Source of the DNA: Haliotis asinina
Taxonomy: Eukaryota; Mollusca; Gastropoda; Lepetellida; Haliotidae
Reading direction: 5' to 3'
NCBI RefSeq assembly: GCF_037392515.1
Contig: NC_090291.1
Span: 32,678,501 to 32,742,500 of the forward strand
DNA length: 64,000 nucleotides
In this document: positions 60,487 to 64,000 of the stretch, one piece after another
Layout of the letters: each line of letters begins with the position of its first letter
How positions within the stretch are numbered: the first letter of the stretch is position 1
The notes under the pieces: generated by a model
Seen by the model: the letters and a program-made list of their open reading frames with translations, nothing else
What the model was told of the DNA's origin: nothing
Database searches by the model: none
Made by a program: the position numbers and the translations under genes

Positions 60487-62700
60487 ATGCAGCCACTAAA
60501 CTCATTCTTCTTTCACAATACAAACAACAAACTTTTTATTCCACACATCTTAAATACCTGAACTTTATTCTTCGTAATCACATGGCTCGTGTTAAAGTGA
60601 ATACAGTCTAAATAAAGATACACTGTTTAAAGAAAGGGCAGTAATACAAGTGAAGTACTTGACATGGCAATGAGGTCACAGTGGTTGCATTGCATGGCAG
60701 ACCCTATAATACCACTCAGCATAGCACACAGATAGGAACAGTACATAATGCCGGCAAGTCACGGCACCTCACGAGAACTAAGTACATCTTGTGACCAACA
60801 ACGTACACTTGGTTCAGTCTAGTAAAAGTCTGGTGGTCACGCAATTTGGAACTAGATCTGGTTCTTGAATATATGCTTGTCACTGGAAATCTGGTAGTGG
60901 AAGTAATCTGGGCACCATCTTGCATATCGCAAGTTGACACACATAAACAGAAACAGCTAAGTACTGAGAGAAGTGCCTCATGAGACTTATATTACAACTC
61001 AAACAAATGCAAAAGGCATGGGGGATGAAGTAATTTAATTGATTTCTTACAATAAACAATGAGACTTTTTACGTTTTAAGGATATATAGGAGATAATTTT
61101 CAATCATAGGATGAAATTTCAGTTCAGAGAGTCCAGCTTTATTGACATGCTAGAGGAAACCCTGTTATGTAGACAGTTACAATTAAAGTGAAACTATCAA
61201 GCATGGGCAAGGTTGCAGTTCACTGAATGGATCACCAATGGAACAAAAATGAGATTCTTAAATTTTTTTTCAATTGATTGAAAGAAATCTATAACTGAAA
61301 CAAAGGTCAAATTTTCTGAAAACATTTTACTGTTTTTATTTCATACTATGTCAAAGTACATAAAGACTAAACGAACATAAATGTTCTTGAAATGGGGTTT
61401 CTGTTGAATTATTACTGATTATAAGACCAGACCAATTTTAATTTTTGTTTTACAGATTTTGTGTCCTAAAGGCAGGCAAGAAAAAATATAAAAATATCGT
61501 AAGTCAAAGTAATTCCTTCTAAATTTTAAAAGTATTATACTTTTGGCAATTAATAAAGTGTACAGCCACTCAAAAAAACCAATCAATACCAATCAAATAA
61601 ACACTTTCTTGTAAGTTTACATTTTTGGCTAATACAAACATTAGGATTTGATTTTTAGAGCAGGGAAAACTTACAACAATTTTCTCTTATTCTTGAAAAA
61701 TTATGATCGGCGGATATGTAAAACAAGAAATAAAAATTGGTCTGGCCTAACCAACATTCATAAACTAAAACTGCATAAGACCCTTAAATAATTCAACCAT
61801 ATTCAAAACTTCATTCTTCAATGAAATCATAAATGAAACTAATTTGATATTTTATATATGTCAAATGTAATGTCCATGTAACACACAAAATGCTTTTCAC
61901 AAAGAACATACAGGTACATGTATATCTGAACATGTTTCAACAGTGGAAAGAAGTCACTGTCAACATATGTTCAACCTCAACAAAGTGGTTTTCATAAGTC
62001 AGATGTATGGATGTCATGTTAAATCTTCATTATCAAATACAAAAAATGTCTACTTCAGAATGAAAGATTGTAGCATGTGGTTTTTTTCCAAAACATTCAA
62101 ATTGTGCCAAAAAGGCTAAAGGGTATACAAAGCTGTTAACAAATTGGGTTGGAAAGTGAAATTTGGAAAGTTATTTTCAGCAAAATGACTGAAAAACAAA
62201 AGAAACTCGAATGTGGTAGTGCACCACAAAGGCATGCAATAATGCTCTGATGTTACAGTGAATAGGAATTCTATTTCACCATGTCATACCTGGACATAAG
62301 GTTTCCATTACTTACCTTGAGTCAAAGCCACCATGAATTTTTATTGCATCTCGACATGCTTGTGTTAAATTTTTGGAGTATGCAATCTATCTGTCCAAAT
62401 TCTTTTGAGTCAAAAGCAGAATTGCATACTTGCGAACATGATTATATATAACCAACGCGGGAAAATTTGGAAGCCTTAACTTTTGAAAATTATGCCATAT
62501 GTTACCTGTTCTTGGCATTTATTAAAAACAAGTAAGACTTTCAGATGCAGACACCAACTCCCAAAACAAACAACAATTTAACAATACAAGTTAGGATTCT
62601 CGGAGGGAACGGGGTAGTTTTCAATATTGTCTGCCACAGCACCAGTAAGGTGTTCAATAAGTATAGAACACCCCAAGAAGTTGTGTCACCTTCTATATCA
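60487..62700. other. AT-rich stretch, no gene seen
   Basis: Long AT-rich sequence with no SINE copies, resembling a 3' UTR. It could belong to a minus-strand gene starting beyond 64000, but no coding exon confirms this. Confidence 0.25.
61606..61745. repeat. Dispersed repeat, copy 2 (pairs with 48875-49010)
   Basis: See the paired copy at 48875; the shared order of three blocks over about 135 bp supports common descent. Confidence 0.6.
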
Positions 62701-62993
62701 ACAAGGCTTGCTTTTCAGTAAACCTGCATTAACTGATACACCCATTCCTGTGGTTTTTCCAGTCACCAATTACTCGCCCTTGATTTCCATCAGCAAAACT
62801 GGCTAGGGCTTTGATTTCTGAGTACAAGATACCTCCCTTTCCCTTATGTTGACATTTGACTGGTTGGTAATTTGCGATCACAAGAACCACAGGAGTTACT
62901 GTAGATTTGGTGTAAATTCTTGCCCTGGTGATATAGAAGATGGATGTTGTGCATATACCACAGATCCAGGCTTCTTTAGTCCTAAATTCTGGG

Positions 62994-63115
62994 AGCACTC
63001 AAGGTTGTGTATCTGCTATTTCTTCGATCTTCTGGAGCCCCACAGCATGGATCACTCCTTTGTGTTGAGTATCTGTCATTTCTGCAGTCTTCTACAGCCC
63101 TATGGTGTAGGAGCG
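62994..63115. repeat. About 58-bp imperfect tandem duplication
   Basis: CTGCTATTTCTTCGATCTTC followed by TGGAGCCCCACAGCATGGA recurs as CTGTCATTTCTGCAGTCTTC and TACAGCCCTATGGTGTAGGA. Open frames on both strands here are by-products of the repeat. Confidence 0.65.
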
Positions 63116-64000
63116 CCCCTTGGGATTGTGTATAGAGAGAGCGATTGGTTCCTGAACAGCCCACTCGTACCACACGTTTTTGTCTGTGCACAACCGCCAA
63201 ATGTCAAGGACAACCTGACTTTCCTTCCTTAGCAGGAGCGGCCGCTGAAGAATATATTGGAGGAGAATAAAAATAATTTCTTTCTTATGTCTTCAAGTAA
63301 GGTTTCACAACTCTGATACCAACACTCAAGTAATTTCACAGTGGGCAATAAGTCAAATTACCTCTCATTTAAACCGATTAATTTTTCATGCAGCCTAAGA
63401 AATTGATCTTTTTCAGACTAGTTCAGAGGGTCTTTTGGTGGCAGAAAAATCAATTCACTTTTTACACTTTCTCTTAATTTAATTAAGCTCTTGTAACACA
63501 ACTCAATTCACTGAAGATTGGTTCAGTATTTTGTTACTTCTCAATCAGAATGACCCCAAACTGGATTTTCACTTGTCCTAAGCACAATTTACTACTCTAG
63601 ACAACGAGCATGACAACAAAGGCTGACATGAACCCTTAATATCCAATAACGCGAATAAGTTCAATCATGATTTCTGAATTCAGGTTAACTTGCTAGCATG
63701 TACATAGTGGACATTTGGGAGGAGTCTTACCTTGATGGGGAAGAGTATAGGGAACCAACTGAACATCCCAGGGGAGTGTGTAGCCGGAACTATACCTACA
63801 GCACAAGAACACAGGGGAACCACATAACCATCATACACTGGATAGCAATCAGGCAGTCCACTGTTTGATATTGTGAGCAACAAACCGTCAACCAAGTGCC
63901 CCAGTCAGACAGCTCTATCAATTAAGTTACACGAAGGTACTGACGCGAATTTGGTTGGTTGGTATGGCACTTTGATTGGCTGGTAATATTACAGCCGAGT
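63116..64000. other. Non-coding or unrecognised window end
   Basis: No recognised gene or repeat family. Short open frames lack motifs. Confidence 0.25.

Noticed and set aside
62846-63232. Plus-strand 128-residue frame with repeated residues
   Set aside because: The internal similarity comes from an imperfect 58-bp DNA tandem repeat, and frames stay open on both strands.
1-64000. Virus-derived or LTR-type element, CRISPR array, or bacterial operon
   Set aside because: No reverse transcriptase, integrase, capsid or envelope-like frame, no long direct terminal repeats, and no regularly spaced palindromic array with unique spacers. The tandem arrays seen have no spacers, and the genes have introns.

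Overview
The window looks like nuclear DNA of a gastropod mollusc, most likely an abalone (Haliotis) or a close relative. The evidence is three animal genes with ordinary GT-AG introns, low gene density, AT-rich non-coding sequence, and dozens of short repeats whose consensus I associate with abalone sequences. The genus is an inference; no database search was possible.

Three genes can be supported. (1) Inositol monophosphatase (IMPA1-like), minus strand. Eight coding exons between 17382 and 6632 splice in phase to a 278-residue protein with all metal-binding motifs. (2) POMGNT2-like O-mannosyl-glycan N-acetylglucosaminyltransferase, minus strand, one intact coding exon at 27722-25938 (594 residues). 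(3) VAT1-like quinone oxidoreductase (VAT1L), plus strand. Ten coding exons between 35350 and 52094 splice to 405 residues, and the stop codon is split by the last intron. POMGNT2 and VAT1L are head to head, about 7.6 kb apart. The genes have no evident shared pathway (phosphoinositide recycling, dystroglycan glycosylation, vesicle or mitochondrial oxidoreductase).

Layout: 1-6600, repeats and inverted-repeat elements with no gene seen; 6632-17400, IMPA1 with introns full of repeats, including two copies of one long-TIR MITE and a cluster of fold-back elements; 17.4-25.9 kb, gene-poor, with a perfect hairpin and scattered repeats; 25.9-27.7 kb, POMGNT2; 27.7-35.3 kb, intergenic; 35.35-52.1 kb, VAT1L, with a perfect 50-bp minisatellite in intron 1; 52.1-64 kb, AT-rich, probably the VAT1L 3' UTR followed by intergenic sequence.

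Two abundant short repeat families dominate. Family A is a tRNA-derived SINE of about 150-165 bp. Family B is about 260 bp with no obvious tRNA head. Both end in the same roughly 45-bp module followed by a CTCA-type tail. I found no virus-derived element, RNA gene, CRISPR array or complete autonomous transposon, and no clear sign of a wholly new system. The most informative oddities are the shared A/B tail, the MITE pair with complementary deletions, a tandem array of CRE-like sites, the split stop codon and a partial repeat of a VAT1L exon in the adjacent intron.
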